From CAYRVX01 sp964427875 (lineage in GTDB: Bacteria > Planctomycetota > Phycisphaerae > SM23-33), in contig CAYRVX010000009.1 of NCBI GenBank assembly GCA_964427875.1, positions 1-64,000 of the forward strand: DNA of 64,000 nucleotides, written 5' to 3'. The notes under the pieces were generated by a model that was not told where the DNA came from, did not search any database, and worked only from the letters and a program-made list of their open reading frames with translations. The translations under genes and the position numbers were made by a program. Shown one piece after another: positions 43,042 through 52,429 of this stretch (position 1 is its first letter; every line of letters begins with the position of its first letter).

Positions 43042-44271
43042 CTACGACGGGCCCAGTTGTACGACGCGGCCTTCCTCCATGCTCCGCTGGGCGGCCAGGC
43101 CCAGCATCACCGCGCGCCGGCCGTCCTCCCAGCCGGCGACGGGCTCGCCGCCGGCGGCGCACGACCGCACGAAGCCGGCCAGGGCCCGATCGTCGGCCCC
43201 GCCGTGCCCGCCGCGGGCCAGCGGCGCGACGTCGTAGGCGCGCGGCGCCCTGGCCGCACGGTAGCTGACGTGGATCGTCTGCGTCAGCGGGTCGGCGCGA
43301 AGGGCGCCGCGGGACCCCAGGGCCATCAGCCACCGCCCGCTGACCTGGGGAGTGGTCACGCAGTTCATGGTGTACGTGGCACAGGCCCCGCCGGCGAACT
43401 GGACCGTCGCGGCGCCATATTCGAGGGTCTCGATGTCCCCGCGATACAGGCAGGCGTCGTGGGGCAGGTAGCCCTCGGCCGCCCCGAGCCGCTGCCATTC
43501 GTGCCAGAAACGCACCTGCTCGTCGCTGTCCGGATCGCCGACGATCAGCCCCCTGGGGCCCTGGTAGTCGTCGCACTCCCATCGCAGGTCGCACTGGCAG
43601 CAGCGCTCGGCCGCGCCGGGCTTGGGCTGGAAGACCTTGCGGCTCCCCACGGCGTAGACGCTCGCCGGCTCGTCCGCCGTCAGCCAGCACATCATGTCGA
43701 AGTCGTGAACGCTCTTGGTCACCCACAGTCCCCCGCCGACGCCCATCAGCCGGTTCCACCGCCTGAAGTACGTCCGCCCGCCGTAGTAGTACTCGTTCAT
43801 CTCGAGCGTGAGGACCTCGCCGATCTCGCCGGCGGCGATGATCTCGTGGATCGTGTTGTACATCGGCCCCATGCGCATGTTGTGGCCCATGTAGAAGACC
43901 GCCTTCGACGCCTTCGCCGCGGCGATCATGCGGTCGCAGGCGTCCAGCGTGGTGGCCATGGGCTTCTCGCAGTAGACGTGCACGTCCCGCTCCAGCGCGG
44001 CGATGGCGGGCCCCTCGTGGAAGACGTCCGGCGTGTAGACGGCCAGGGCGTCGGGCCGGGTCTCGTCCAGGCATGCGGCCGTGTCGTCGAAGCACGGCGC
44101 CGACAGCCCGTAACGGTCGCGTGTCAGTTCCGCCCGCGCCTTGATCCTGTCCACCAGCGAGACGACCTCGATGCCGAAATCCCCGGCCAGTATGCTTCCG
44201 GTCATCGACACGCCGCGAAGGCCCATGCCGGCGACCGCCAGGCGAAGTCTGTCATTCCCGTTGTCAGACAT
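43042..44271 (-). CDS. Gfo/Idh/MocA-family NAD(P)-dependent oxidoreductase, cytoplasmic
   Basis: A 409-residue enzyme with an N-terminal Rossmann fold (LRLAVAGMGLRGV) and the family motif CEKPMATT carrying the catalytic-type Lys. The substrate domain contains an unusual Cys cluster, RCCQCDLRWECDD, which could bind a metal. Family members oxidise sugars or sugar derivatives, for example inositol or glucosides at C3. The start at 44271 (MSDNGN) is chosen because AGGAG lies 9 nt upstream and the fold begins here. It is convergent with the amidohydrolase and divergent from the GH42-like gene. Confidence 0.87.
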   Translation of the reverse strand: MSDNGNDRLRLAVAGMGLRGVSMTGSILAGDFGIEVVSLVDRIKARAELTRDRYGLSAPCFDDTAACLDETRPDALAVYTPDVFHEGPAIAALERDVHVYCEKPMATTLDACDRMIAAAKASKAVFYMGHNMRMGPMYNTIHEIIAAGEIGEVLTLEMNEYYYGGRTYFRRWNRLMGVGGGLWVTKSVHDFDMMCWLTADEPASVYAVGSRKVFQPKPGAAERCCQCDLRWECDDYQGPRGLIVGDPDSDEQVRFWHEWQRLGAAEGYLPHDACLYRGDIETLEYGAATVQFAGGACATYTMNCVTTPQVSGRWLMALGSRGALRADPLTQTIHVSYRAARAPRAYDVAPLARGGHGGADDRALAGFVRSCAAGGEPVAGWEDGRRAVMLGLAAQRSMEEGRVVQLGPS

Positions 44272-44462
44272 TCCGAACGCTCCTGATGCTCCCCGTCCGG
44301 TCCGTGATTTGTAAGGCGAAACGGCGCTCGATTCCACCGTAAACCGGCGGGAGCGCCGCCGGTCACACCTCGCTCGACTTGACCGCCCGAACGCGGCGCC
44401 ATAGATTCGTGGCGCTGCTGGACGCGGCAGATCAAGCCAAACTGCCGCCAGGAGAGCGCCCC

Positions 44463-47400
44463 ATGAAACCGCCGTCATACCTCGTCCTGCCGCTCGTGCT
44501 TCTGATCGCCGCCGTGCCGGCCCGGCCGCAGGACGCCGCCGAGCTGGAGCTCGACCACGCGATGTCAACGCAGTTCCAGACCCCGCACGTCAAGTGGGGC
44601 CCGCCGCCCGGCCGCGAGGGCCTGCGGATGATACTCTTCTGCAACGGGCGCGGGACGATCCCCCGCGAGGGCGTCGAGCTGAAGCAGCGGTTCGGCTTCG
44701 ACGTCGACGCCGTCTTCTGGGCCCGGATCGTGGACTCGACGAAGCAGGGCTGGCACGGCGGCGAGCTGGGCACAAAACGCATGCTCCGCCTCGTGGAGAA
44801 GCCCCACGACTGCTACGTCTTCTTCGAGGTCACCCCCGAGAAGCTCGGCGGCGAGATGCAGTACAAGCTGCTGAAGCGCATCACCGAAGGCTCCGGGCTC
44901 GTCCTGGTCGGGCGAAGCGACCAGCGGATCCTCAAGCCGAAGAACCGCCTCGAAAAGCTGCCCGCCTTCCTCGCCCGCACCGGCGCGAAGGCGGCGTTCC
45001 GCGTCGGCAAGGGCCGCGGCCTCATCCTGCCCAAGCGGCCGAACATCCCCTACGACCTCGGCTGGCAGAGCGATTACGAGGCCTGGCAGGAGCGCCTCGG
45101 GCGCGCGGTCCTCTGGGCGGCCGGCTGGCAGCCCGACGCCAGCCTGCCCGAGGCCGCCGTGGACAGGCCCGCCATCGACCGGGCGGGGCTTCCGGGCGAG
45201 CTGATCACGGTCAGCTGGCGCAGCCCCGCGGCCCGGCCGCTGACGATCGACCTGACGCTGCGGCGGCGCGACGGCGTGAGCCTCTCCCTGCCGGCTGAGA
45301 AAACGCAGGCGCGGGAAGGCAGCCTGCGGCGATCCGTGCCGCGGCTTCGCGCCGGGCGCTATCACCTGGATGTCTTCGTCCGCAGCAAGCGCGGCAAGGA
45401 GAGCTGGGCGACGGTGCCGCTGGAGATCACCTCGGCCCGGCGCGTCGAGGCCGTTCAGCTCCAGCGCGACTCTGGCGAGGTCGGCGAGCGCGTTGGCGGC
45501 ACCGTGTCTCTCGCCGGCCCGGCGAACGCGAAGCAGAGTGTGGAAGTGCGCCTTCGCGACCGCCGCGAGCGCGTCCTCGACCGCGCCCGCCTGCCGGCGA
45601 AGGAGAACGTGCGGTTCGACTTCCCCGTGCGATCGTGGATGCCGATGCTCCTGCGCGTCGAGGCCGCGATCCTCGAGCCCGACGGCGCCGAGATCGCCGC
45701 CGCCCACGCCTGGTTCCACGTGGTGAAGCGCCACCGAGACCGGTTCAACTTCCTGATCTGGGACACGCCCCGCGGGGCGGCGGCACCGTACGCCGAGGAA
45801 AGCCTCGCCCGTCTGGGCGCGACGCTCCAGCTCGGCGGCGGCAGCCCCGCGCGAATGCTCGCCGCCTACGACGTCGCCTGGGTGCCCTACACCACGCGCA
45901 TCCTCGAGAGCTTCGATTCGGGGGGGATCATGAAGCCCTCCTGCTGGAACGACGAGGCGAAGGTGCTCCCGCGGATCGCCGCCCTGGCCGAGAAGTACCG
46001 TCCCGCCCGCCGGCACGGCGTGTTCGCCTACTCCCTGGGCGATGAGAACCACGTCCGCGGCTCGTGCCTCAGCCGCCACTGCCTGGCCGCCTACCGCAAG
46101 TACCTCGCCGGCGTCTACCGCACGATCGACGCATTGAACGCATCGTGGGGCAGCGCCTACCGAGGCTTCGGCGAGGTGCGCCTGCTCGATCCCAACGACA
46201 ATCTCGCCGCCGAGGCCAGGCGCCGCAGGAACTACCCCCGCTGGTACGACCGCGAGGCGTTCCGGTCGTGGAACTACGTTCAGTACTGCAAGAAGTACGC
46301 GGCCGCGTACCGCAAGATCGATCCCAACGCCCTGACCGGCTTCGAGGGGGCCGGCCGGTTCGAGCGCGGCGACGACATCGATCTGTTCGTCCGTGAGCTG
46401 GGCTTCTGGTCGCCGTATCCGGGCACGGCCGACGAGGTGCTCCGGTCCATCGCGCCGAAGGGCTTTCCCCGCGCGAACTGGATGGGCTACCGCAAGGACG
46501 CCGATTCGCTGATCGGGAAGTACTGGCGGATGGTCACGCGGGGCTGCCCGAGCGTCTGGTGGTGGCGGTGGGACTGCATCGGGCGCTTCCACGGCTTCCT
46601 GGCCCCGCACCTGGGCCCCTGGCCGGCCACACGCGAGCTCGTCAACGAAACGAAGATCGTCCGCGACGGGCTCGGCGACCTGCTGATGCGCTGCGAGATG
46701 CTCGACGGCGGCGTGGCCATGCTGTTCAGCCACCCCTCCACGTACGCCAACCGCATCGAGAGCGGCGCTACCTATGGCGGCTACGAGAACAACCACCGCG
46801 CCTGGCACCGCGCGATCCGCGGGCTGGGGCTGAACTTCCGCTACGTCACCGACCGCCAGCTCCGCCGCGGCGAGTTCGACGCGAAGCGATACAAGGTCCT
46901 CATCCTCTCGCAGGCCGAGGCCATCGGCCCAAAGGAGGCCGAGGTCATTGAGGCCTTCGTTCGCGGCGGAGGGCACGTCATCGCCGACGTTCGCCCTGGC
47001 ATCTACGACGGCCGCTGCAAGCCGCTGGCGGCCGGCTGCCTGGATGGGCTCTTCGGCATTCGCCGCACCGCGCGGGCAGCCGCGAAGAAAGGCAAAGGGA
47101 CGATCCGCTTTAGAGACCTGCGGCTGGGCCTGGACGAGGCCCTCTGTGACGGCGGCGTTCAGCTCGCGGCGGGCGAGGCGAACGGCCGCTGCGGGGATGT
47201 CCCGCTGATGATCGTCAACAAGTCGGGGAGGGGCCGGGTGAGGCTCTTGAACTTCAGCATGACCTCCTATCCGCGGCTCGAGGACGCCGCGACGCCGGAG
47301 ATGGCCGCGGTGATCCTGTCGCGGGTGTTCCGCGAGGCGGGCGTGCGGCCGTTGGCCCGCGTGCTGGCCGGCAACACGCCCGTGCGGAACCTCGAGATCG

Positions 47401-47897
47401 TCCGTTGGCTAAACGGCGAACTGAACATCCTGGCGCTCTTCCGCCACAAGGGACCCGACGAGGACGTTCGCCTCTTCTTCAGCGGGGGCTGGTGCGTCCG
47501 CGACCTGCGGCATCGCCGCTCGTTCGGCCCCCAGCAGGTTTACCCCACGAAGGTATACGGCTCGCGACCGACGTTCCTGGTGGTCGGCCAGAAGCCCCTT
47601 GCCGGCCTGCGGGCGACGCTGTCGAAGGAAACGGTCGCCCCCGGCGAGCGCCCGCGCCTGCGGCTGGAGGTTCCCCGTGCGGCCGGGCTGCACGCCGCGC
47701 GGATCCGCGCGACGGCGCCCGACGGAAGGCCCGCCGACTGGCTGGACCAGGTCGTCCTCGTCGGCGCCGAGCCGAAGGAAGTCACGCTGCCCATCGCCTG
47801 CAACGATCCGCCGGGAGCGTGGAAGATACGCGCGATCGACCTGTTCACCGAGAAGGGCGTCGAGGTCACGCTGAACGTCTCGAAGCCGGGGAGGTAA
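44463..47897 (+). CDS. Secreted GH42-like beta-galactosidase-family protein
   Basis: A 1144-residue exported protein: AGGAGAG upstream, a signal peptide (1-23), an N-terminal ThuA/GATase-like alpha-beta domain (about 30-230), a beta-sandwich region, then a GH42-type barrel (about 430-790). The barrel has YSLGDENHVRGSC, with Glu in the acid/base position, and the GH42 motif YRTIDALNASWGSAYRGF. A trimerisation-type domain (about 800-980; KVLILSQAEAIGPKEAEVI) and C-terminal beta-domains follow. It probably acts on galactosides or related glycans outside the cytoplasm. The ASWGSAY-type motif is the one repeated in the inserts of the two MalG-type permeases. The CBM9-like gene follows by 4 nt. Confidence 0.82.
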   Translation: MKPPSYLVLPLVLLIAAVPARPQDAAELELDHAMSTQFQTPHVKWGPPPGREGLRMILFCNGRGTIPREGVELKQRFGFDVDAVFWARIVDSTKQGWHGGELGTKRMLRLVEKPHDCYVFFEVTPEKLGGEMQYKLLKRITEGSGLVLVGRSDQRILKPKNRLEKLPAFLARTGAKAAFRVGKGRGLILPKRPNIPYDLGWQSDYEAWQERLGRAVLWAAGWQPDASLPEAAVDRPAIDRAGLPGELITVSWRSPAARPLTIDLTLRRRDGVSLSLPAEKTQAREGSLRRSVPRLRAGRYHLDVFVRSKRGKESWATVPLEITSARRVEAVQLQRDSGEVGERVGGTVSLAGPANAKQSVEVRLRDRRERVLDRARLPAKENVRFDFPVRSWMPMLLRVEAAILEPDGAEIAAAHAWFHVVKRHRDRFNFLIWDTPRGAAAPYAEESLARLGATLQLGGGSPARMLAAYDVAWVPYTTRILESFDSGGIMKPSCWNDEAKVLPRIAALAEKYRPARRHGVFAYSLGDENHVRGSCLSRHCLAAYRKYLAGVYRTIDALNASWGSAYRGFGEVRLLDPNDNLAAEARRRRNYPRWYDREAFRSWNYVQYCKKYAAAYRKIDPNALTGFEGAGRFERGDDIDLFVRELGFWSPYPGTADEVLRSIAPKGFPRANWMGYRKDADSLIGKYWRMVTRGCPSVWWWRWDCIGRFHGFLAPHLGPWPATRELVNETKIVRDGLGDLLMRCEMLDGGVAMLFSHPSTYANRIESGATYGGYENNHRAWHRAIRGLGLNFRYVTDRQLRRGEFDAKRYKVLILSQAEAIGPKEAEVIEAFVRGGGHVIADVRPGIYDGRCKPLAAGCLDGLFGIRRTARAAAKKGKGTIRFRDLRLGLDEALCDGGVQLAAGEANGRCGDVPLMIVNKSGRGRVRLLNFSMTSYPRLEDAATPEMAAVILSRVFREAGVRPLARVLAGNTPVRNLEIVRWLNGELNILALFRHKGPDEDVRLFFSGGWCVRDLRHRRSFGPQQVYPTKVYGSRPTFLVVGQKPLAGLRATLSKETVAPGERPRLRLEVPRAAGLHAARIRATAPDGRPADWLDQVVLVGAEPKEVTLPIACNDPPGAWKIRAIDLFTEKGVEVTLNVSKPGR

Positions 47898-47901
47898 CGC
47901 C

Positions 47902-48957
47902 ATGGAACGCCGGCTGTTGGTCTGCGTGTTGGTTTGCCCCGTTGCGGGCGTCGTGCTCGGCGCGGACGACTATCCGATCAAGGTCTACCCGTGCCCGCGG
48001 CTTTCGCCGGCGCCGAAGATCGACGGCGACCTGTCGGAGGCGTGCTGGAAGAAGGCGCCCCTCGTGAGCGGCTTTACGCACTACAACAAGCCCGACCTCG
48101 TGGACGTGCAGACGTCCTTCCGCGTCGGATACGACGAGCGGCACCTCTACTTCGCCGTCCACTGCGACGAGGCAAAGCCCGCGAAGCTCACCGCCAGCCA
48201 CGCCGGCCGAGACTCCAAGGAGTGCTTCCGCGGCGAGGCCGTCGAGATCTTCCTCGACCCCAACCACGATCACGCCAACTACTACCAGTTCGCCGCGAAC
48301 CTGGCGGGGTCGTTCTACGACGCGGTCAAGACCGACCCGATCTGGAACAGCGCTTCGGTCCTGAAGACGAAGCTCGGCGCCCGCGGCTGGGGGCTGGAGC
48401 TGGCCGTCCCGTGGCGGGACCTGGGCGTCGCGGCGCCCGGGCCGGGCAAGGTCCTGGGCTTCAACGTCTGCCGCGACCGCCACGTCGGCCAGGCGAGGCA
48501 ATGGTCCAACTGGTCGCAGACCATGGCGAACTTCCACGACCCCAAGCGGTTCGCCCACCTGGTGCTCTCGCCGACGGACGAGATGCTTGGCTCGCTGGGC
48601 GGCGAGTTCCGCAAGGGCGGCCGCGGCGGGCCCGTTCGCATCTTCGGCCGCGAGGGACGCTCCGGAAAGGCCTACCTCACGATGGCCCGCAAGGGGCTGT
48701 CGCGCCTGGACGCGCTGGTGGAGGAGATCGCCAGGGAGGGCAAGGCGGAGCCGCTGGCACCGGCCCGCGCGGAAGTGGCCGAGCGGCTCGAGACGGCCCG
48801 CCACCTCCTCCAGCCGCTCCGCACGCGGGTCCGCTCCGGCAAGCCGCTGGGCGCGGCTAAGTGGGGCCGAATGAGCGTTCAGATCGCCGGGCTGGAGAAA
48901 CGCCTCGGCGAGCTCCTCTGGGAGGCCCGCCTGGCGGCCCTGCTGAAAGAGATATGA
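47902..48957 (+). CDS. Secreted CBM9-like carbohydrate-binding protein
   Basis: A 351-residue exported protein with a signal peptide (1-20) and one CBM9-type domain (about 30-220): IDGDLSEACWKKAPLV, TSFRVGYDERHLYFAVHC, EAVEIFLDPN, and WGLELAVPWRDLGV. A helical, charged C-terminal region (about 235-351) of unknown role follows. It is coupled to the GH42-like gene (4 nt apart), which suggests that the pair works on the same glycan. Confidence 0.85.
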   Translation: MERRLLVCVLVCPVAGVVLGADDYPIKVYPCPRLSPAPKIDGDLSEACWKKAPLVSGFTHYNKPDLVDVQTSFRVGYDERHLYFAVHCDEAKPAKLTASHAGRDSKECFRGEAVEIFLDPNHDHANYYQFAANLAGSFYDAVKTDPIWNSASVLKTKLGARGWGLELAVPWRDLGVAAPGPGKVLGFNVCRDRHVGQARQWSNWSQTMANFHDPKRFAHLVLSPTDEMLGSLGGEFRKGGRGGPVRIFGREGRSGKAYLTMARKGLSRLDALVEEIAREGKAEPLAPARAEVAERLETARHLLQPLRTRVRSGKPLGAAKWGRMSVQIAGLEKRLGELLWEARLAALLKEI

Positions 48958-49164
48958 CGCCCTGATTCGGGCGCGGCCGCCATACGCACCCCCATCCGGC
49001 CGCAAAAAAGGCTCCAGGCGGAATTTGCATCCGGCCGACTGTAATACGATCTTTAGTGTAGAGGGCACCTACCCCGGCATCGGAGCTCGCGTGGCGGTGG
49101 CACAAGGGGCCGGCGGCAGGTATGGGCCTGAACCTCGATGTAGTGCGCGAGGAGACGTCGTAGA

Positions 49165-50094
49165 ATGCATGCAATGGATGGACAACCCGTCCTGATCGTC
49201 GAGGACGACGAGGACGACTGCCGACTGCTGGAGAGCCGGCTCACGGAGTACGGCCATCGGGTGACGGCGGCACACAGCGGGCAGGAGGCACTCGACCTCG
49301 TGCGCGACTTGGCCCCGCAGTTGATCCTCCTGAAGGTGTCTCTGCCCGGCATGGACGGGTTCGAGGTCTGCCGGCGGCTGAAGGCCGATCGCGACACGCG
49401 GGACATCCCGATCGTCTTCCTCACCGCGGCGGGCGAGGAGATCGACAAGATGAACGGCCTGCACGTCGGCGGGCTGGACTATATCTCCACGCCGTTCGAC
49501 GACGCCGAGCTGCTGGCGCGGACGACCTGGGCCCTGCGCCTGAAGCAGTTGCAGGATGAGCTGAGCGTCCCGGCCGAGGAGGACAAGCTCACCGGGCTGC
49601 TCAACAGCTCGTTCTTCAACGTGCAGTACCATCGCGAATGCAACCGCTCCCGGCGGTACGACTCGCTGTTCGCGGTGGTCATGGTGGACGTCGACCGTTT
49701 CCAGCAGGTCAACAGCCTCCACGGGGCGGCCTTCGGGGACCTGGTCCTGAAGGAGCTGGCCACCATCCTGCGCGAGCAGACCCGCGAGAGCGATTACGTC
49801 GCCCGCTGGGGGAGCAACGAATTCGTCCTGATGCTGCCGGAGGGGGACCTGCCCAAGGCGATTCGGTTCGCCAAGAAGCTCTACGGCGTGATCGCCGCCC
49901 ACGAGTTCGGGCCCGCCGAGACGAAGATCCGGCTGACGGTCAGCATCGGCGTGGCCTCCCGGCAGAACCTCGGCGGAAGGGACCCCGGCGAACTGCTCAA
50001 GCTCGCCCGGGAGTCCCTCCACACCGCAAAGGAGCAAGGGGGCGACAAGATCGTCTATCACACGTGCGGCGAATTCAACACGGCGCACCTCTGA
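49165..50094 (+). CDS. Degenerate receiver-GGDEF protein, possible c-di-GMP receptor
   Basis: A 309-residue response-regulator-like protein. The receiver domain (8-125) has the acidic pocket (VEDDEDD), but the phosphoacceptor position is Lys57 (LILLKVSLPG instead of D) and the conserved switch Lys is Thr109 (ISTPF). The GGDEF domain (about 138-300) has GSNEF at 216-220 instead of GGDEF/GGEEF, but retains RESD at 207-210, exactly at the product-binding RxxD I-site. So it probably neither accepts phosphate nor makes c-di-GMP but could bind it. It stands alone; a GAGGAG lies about 10 nt upstream and an alternative ATG is at 49174. Confidence 0.9.
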   Translation: MHAMDGQPVLIVEDDEDDCRLLESRLTEYGHRVTAAHSGQEALDLVRDLAPQLILLKVSLPGMDGFEVCRRLKADRDTRDIPIVFLTAAGEEIDKMNGLHVGGLDYISTPFDDAELLARTTWALRLKQLQDELSVPAEEDKLTGLLNSSFFNVQYHRECNRSRRYDSLFAVVMVDVDRFQQVNSLHGAAFGDLVLKELATILREQTRESDYVARWGSNEFVLMLPEGDLPKAIRFAKKLYGVIAAHEFGPAETKIRLTVSIGVASRQNLGGRDPGELLKLARESLHTAKEQGGDKIVYHTCGEFNTAHL

Positions 50095-50112
50095 CGAAGG
50101 GCCGATCCCGGC

Positions 50113-50856
50113 TCAGGGGCCTGCCCGCGGCAGCGACGCCGCCTGCATGAGGACCCGCTCGAGCCTCGGCGACGGTCCGCACGTGACGGTGTATGCGTGC
50201 GGGCGATCCGGCGACGGTATCCGCTCCACGTGGCGGGCGGGTCTGCCGTCGGCCCGTTGCCACTCGTGAGTGACCGCAAGCGGCGGGCGGTCGGGCAGGT
50301 AGTAGGGGTCGGAGGGGTCCCGCTGGCGGCTGATCAGCGTCGGGTCGGCGAGGCAGTCGGCGTAGGAGGCGATCGTCCCCTCCTCGGGCGGATGCCTGCG
50401 ATGGTAGGCCTGGAGGTCGCCGTCGAAGAGGTGCCACGCGCCGTCGTAGGACACCTCCGTCGCCTCGTGCCCCTTGAGCCGGGGGATGCGGGCGGCCTGG
50501 AAACCGGCGTCGGCGTACAGCACCGCCAGCGTGTTGGCCGTCACGCCGCAGATCGACCAGCCGAACACGTTGAACAGCTTGACCGGGTCGTACACGAAGT
50601 GCCCGGTGAGCCTCTCGACGGCCGGGCAGTAATGGTAGAAGCCCTCGGCCTTGTCCACGAGGAGCCGCCAGACGGCCACGGCAAGCTCCTCGCCGCTCCT
50701 GGCGGCCAGGCGGCCACTGGCGAGCATGGACGCGATGCTGCGGAAGTCCGTCCATTTCGGCGAGATGATATGGGGCGAGATGATCAGCATCCTGCAACTC
50801 GGAATGCGCTCGCGGGCGAACGATGGGTAAATCACGCCGCAATCGCGGCGCACCAT
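50113..50856 (-). CDS. Transglutaminase-like (cysteine protease fold) protein
   Basis: About 247 residues. The catalytic triad of the transglutaminase-like fold is visible: Cys in FGWSICGVTANTLAVL, His in LKGHEATEVSYDG and Asp in HLFDGDLQAY. No signal peptide is seen. The frame stays open about 220 codons further upstream, but that part looks like chance coding, so the start was set at the ATG at 50856 (MVRRDCG) without a clear ribosome site; a later Met (MLIISPH) is possible. It diverges from the nuclease pair. Role unknown; relatives hydrolyse peptides or act as non-catalytic folds. Confidence 0.7.
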   Translation of the reverse strand: MVRRDCGVIYPSFARERIPSCRMLIISPHIISPKWTDFRSIASMLASGRLAARSGEELAVAVWRLLVDKAEGFYHYCPAVERLTGHFVYDPVKLFNVFGWSICGVTANTLAVLYADAGFQAARIPRLKGHEATEVSYDGAWHLFDGDLQAYHRRHPPEEGTIASYADCLADPTLISRQRDPSDPYYLPDRPPLAVTHEWQRADGRPARHVERIPSPDRPHAYTVTCGPSPRLERVLMQAASLPRAGP

Positions 50857-51010
50857 CACTGACGCACCATTCTCGGATGCGACACCAGCAATGCAAGCGT
50901 CCGTGTCAAATGTTGCGGTATGCGACCCCACCGTGTGCAGGCGGATGCAGTGACGGGGGATGGCCACTTCCCGGTCCGGGCGGTGAGCAGCTCGGGTCCG
51001 CAAGAATGCC

Positions 51011-51039
51011 TTGCCAATCCATTGCGCTGCCGCTATGAT
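51011..51039 (+). promoter_or_regulatory. Sigma-70-type promoter of the tandem nuclease genes
   Basis: TTGCCA (51011-51016), a 17-nt spacer and TATGAT (51034-51039). The leader to the ATG at 51233 is about 190 nt and holds no recognised RNA. The rest of the 50857-51232 gap has no supported gene. Confidence 0.7.
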
Positions 51040-51232
51040 AACGGGTGCGTGGGCCTGTGTTCTGCCGGACCACAACGGCTGATGCCCGACTGGCGGAGAG
51101 CTCCTCTGGAGAGCACCGACCGTTAGGGTCTGGCCATCTTGTTTACCGGGCCTGAGTACTGAGGCGCGAAGTCCCGAGCGTTGGGTCGCGCACGGCGGGA
51201 CGGTGTCGCATTGTCGATTCATGAGGTCCACC

Positions 51233-51739
51233 ATGAGCAGCGAAGTGGCAAGCGAGGATCGGCTCCGAACAGCGAGGGAGAAGTGCCTCTCCGCCGAGTC
51301 CCTCGATGAGAAAGGCCGCGCGTTCCAAGACCTCGTTGCAGCCTTCTTTGAAGCGATCCCAGGCATCGAAGTGCAGGCTCGCGAGCAGAAGCTGGCAGAG
51401 GATAGGGCCGACCTTGTCCTATGGAACGACGGGATCGACCCCATTGGGGAGGGCCTGGACCGGGTGATCATCGTCGAGTGCAAGGCGCGAGAGAAGCCTA
51501 TCGGCCAGACCAGCATACGGGAGATGGTTCACAGGATCAAGTCGCACGGTCTGCACTCCGGCGTTCTTGCGACGACATCCAGATTCTCCAAGGCCGCTCA
51601 GGAAGAGGCCCGGCGTGCCCTCTCACACGATCAAGTCAAGCTCCTCCTCCTGGACAGGAAGACCTTCGCCAAAGTCCGCTCTGGCAAGGATGCCCGAGAT
51701 GCACTCAAGCGCCAGTATGCCGACCTCTTCCTGAAGTAG
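51233..51739 (+). CDS. PD-(D/E)xK (Mrr-like) nuclease, first of tandem pair
   Basis: A 168-residue protein with a restriction-endonuclease fold: GRAFQDLVAAFFEAIPG, then Asp60 (ADLVLWN) and Glu82-Cys-Lys84 (VIIVECKAR) forming the D...ExK active site, and a later ATTSRFSKAAQEEA helix as in Mrr_cat domains. There is no DNA-recognition, helicase or methylase domain. The start at 51233 follows GAGGT with 6-nt spacing. The next gene is a diverged paralogue. Base composition is lower in GC than the neighbours, so the pair was probably acquired as a defence or recombination unit; that role is an inference. Confidence 0.82.
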   Translation: MSSEVASEDRLRTAREKCLSAESLDEKGRAFQDLVAAFFEAIPGIEVQAREQKLAEDRADLVLWNDGIDPIGEGLDRVIIVECKAREKPIGQTSIREMVHRIKSHGLHSGVLATTSRFSKAAQEEARRALSHDQVKLLLLDRKTFAKVRSGKDARDALKRQYADLFLK

Positions 51740-51768
51740 CTCCGGGCGAGCAAAGTGGAGCATCCCGA

Positions 51769-52305
51769 ATGAAGGCCGCTGCGGTGCGGGCTAGCATATT
51801 CGATGCCGTGACCTATGCATCGCTCGTGAAACTGGCTGAGCGAGCTCGGAAGCCACTTCAGAAGGGCCGGAAACTCGAGGACTTGGTGCAGTACCTTCTG
51901 AGCACAGTCCCCGGTCTCGAGATCCAGGCACGCGATTTCCGAGGGCCCTCTGAGGAGGTCGATCTCGTTGTCTGGAACCAGTCGCACGACACGGTCTTCT
52001 CAGACTGGGATTCCGTTATCTTCGTCGAGTGTAAGAACTGGTCATCTCGGATCGGCGTTCCGGAGGTGGTGGTGTTCATCGATCGACTCAGACGGGCTGG
52101 CTTGAGGAATGGCCTTCTTGTGGCCCGCAACGGCGTGACGGGCACTGCGCGTACAGATGCCAGGCTGTTGCTGGGAGAGACGCTCCGTGATCATATCCGT
52201 ATCGTCGTCATCACCCTCGCCGAACTGGGCGCGATCAGCAGCCTGCACGAGTTCCTGGATCTCTGCAAGAGGAAGTACTGCGGGGCATTCCTGCGGCAGA
52301 TGTGA
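51769..52305 (+). CDS. PD-(D/E)xK (Mrr-like) nuclease, second of tandem pair
   Basis: A 178-residue paralogue of the preceding protein, 29 nt downstream with GTGGAG before the ATG. The active site is Asp65 (EEVDLVVWN) and Glu87-Cys-Lys89 (VIFVECKNW). Shared positions include KGR, the DLV and PGxExQAR segment, and GL-x-x-G-x-L after the active site. Both copies look catalytically intact, so they may work as a heterodimer or on different targets. No methyltransferase lies in the window to protect self DNA, so specificity must come from elsewhere if this is a defence system. Confidence 0.82.
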   Translation: MKAAAVRASIFDAVTYASLVKLAERARKPLQKGRKLEDLVQYLLSTVPGLEIQARDFRGPSEEVDLVVWNQSHDTVFSDWDSVIFVECKNWSSRIGVPEVVVFIDRLRRAGLRNGLLVARNGVTGTARTDARLLLGETLRDHIRIVVITLAELGAISSLHEFLDLCKRKYCGAFLRQM

Positions 52306-52413
52306 CTTTGTGTTCGCCTGGCGGGGCAGACCTCCGACCCCGCTGTCCTGACCTGGGAGAGCCGCTCGCCCGAGTCTAGGACTGTCCGCAACGCTGCGAT
52401 CCCCGGTCGAGTC

Positions 52414-52429
52414 GGCGCGGCTTCGCGCC
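52414..52429. terminator. Small GC hairpin at the end of the second importer operon
   Basis: GGCGCG-gctt-CGCGCC, touching the stop codon of the MalG-type permease (minus strand). No T-tract follows. It may help end transcription from either side of this convergent junction. Confidence 0.3.

Noticed and set aside
51060..51232. Possible tRNA or small RNA in the nuclease leader
   Set aside because: No T-loop GTTCRA pattern and no cloverleaf pairing could be found; only short incidental stems.
50857..51516. N-terminal extension of the transglutaminase-like gene by about 220 codons
   Set aside because: The extension is Ser/Arg-rich without domain features, lies antisense to the nuclease gene and its promoter, and has no ribosome site.
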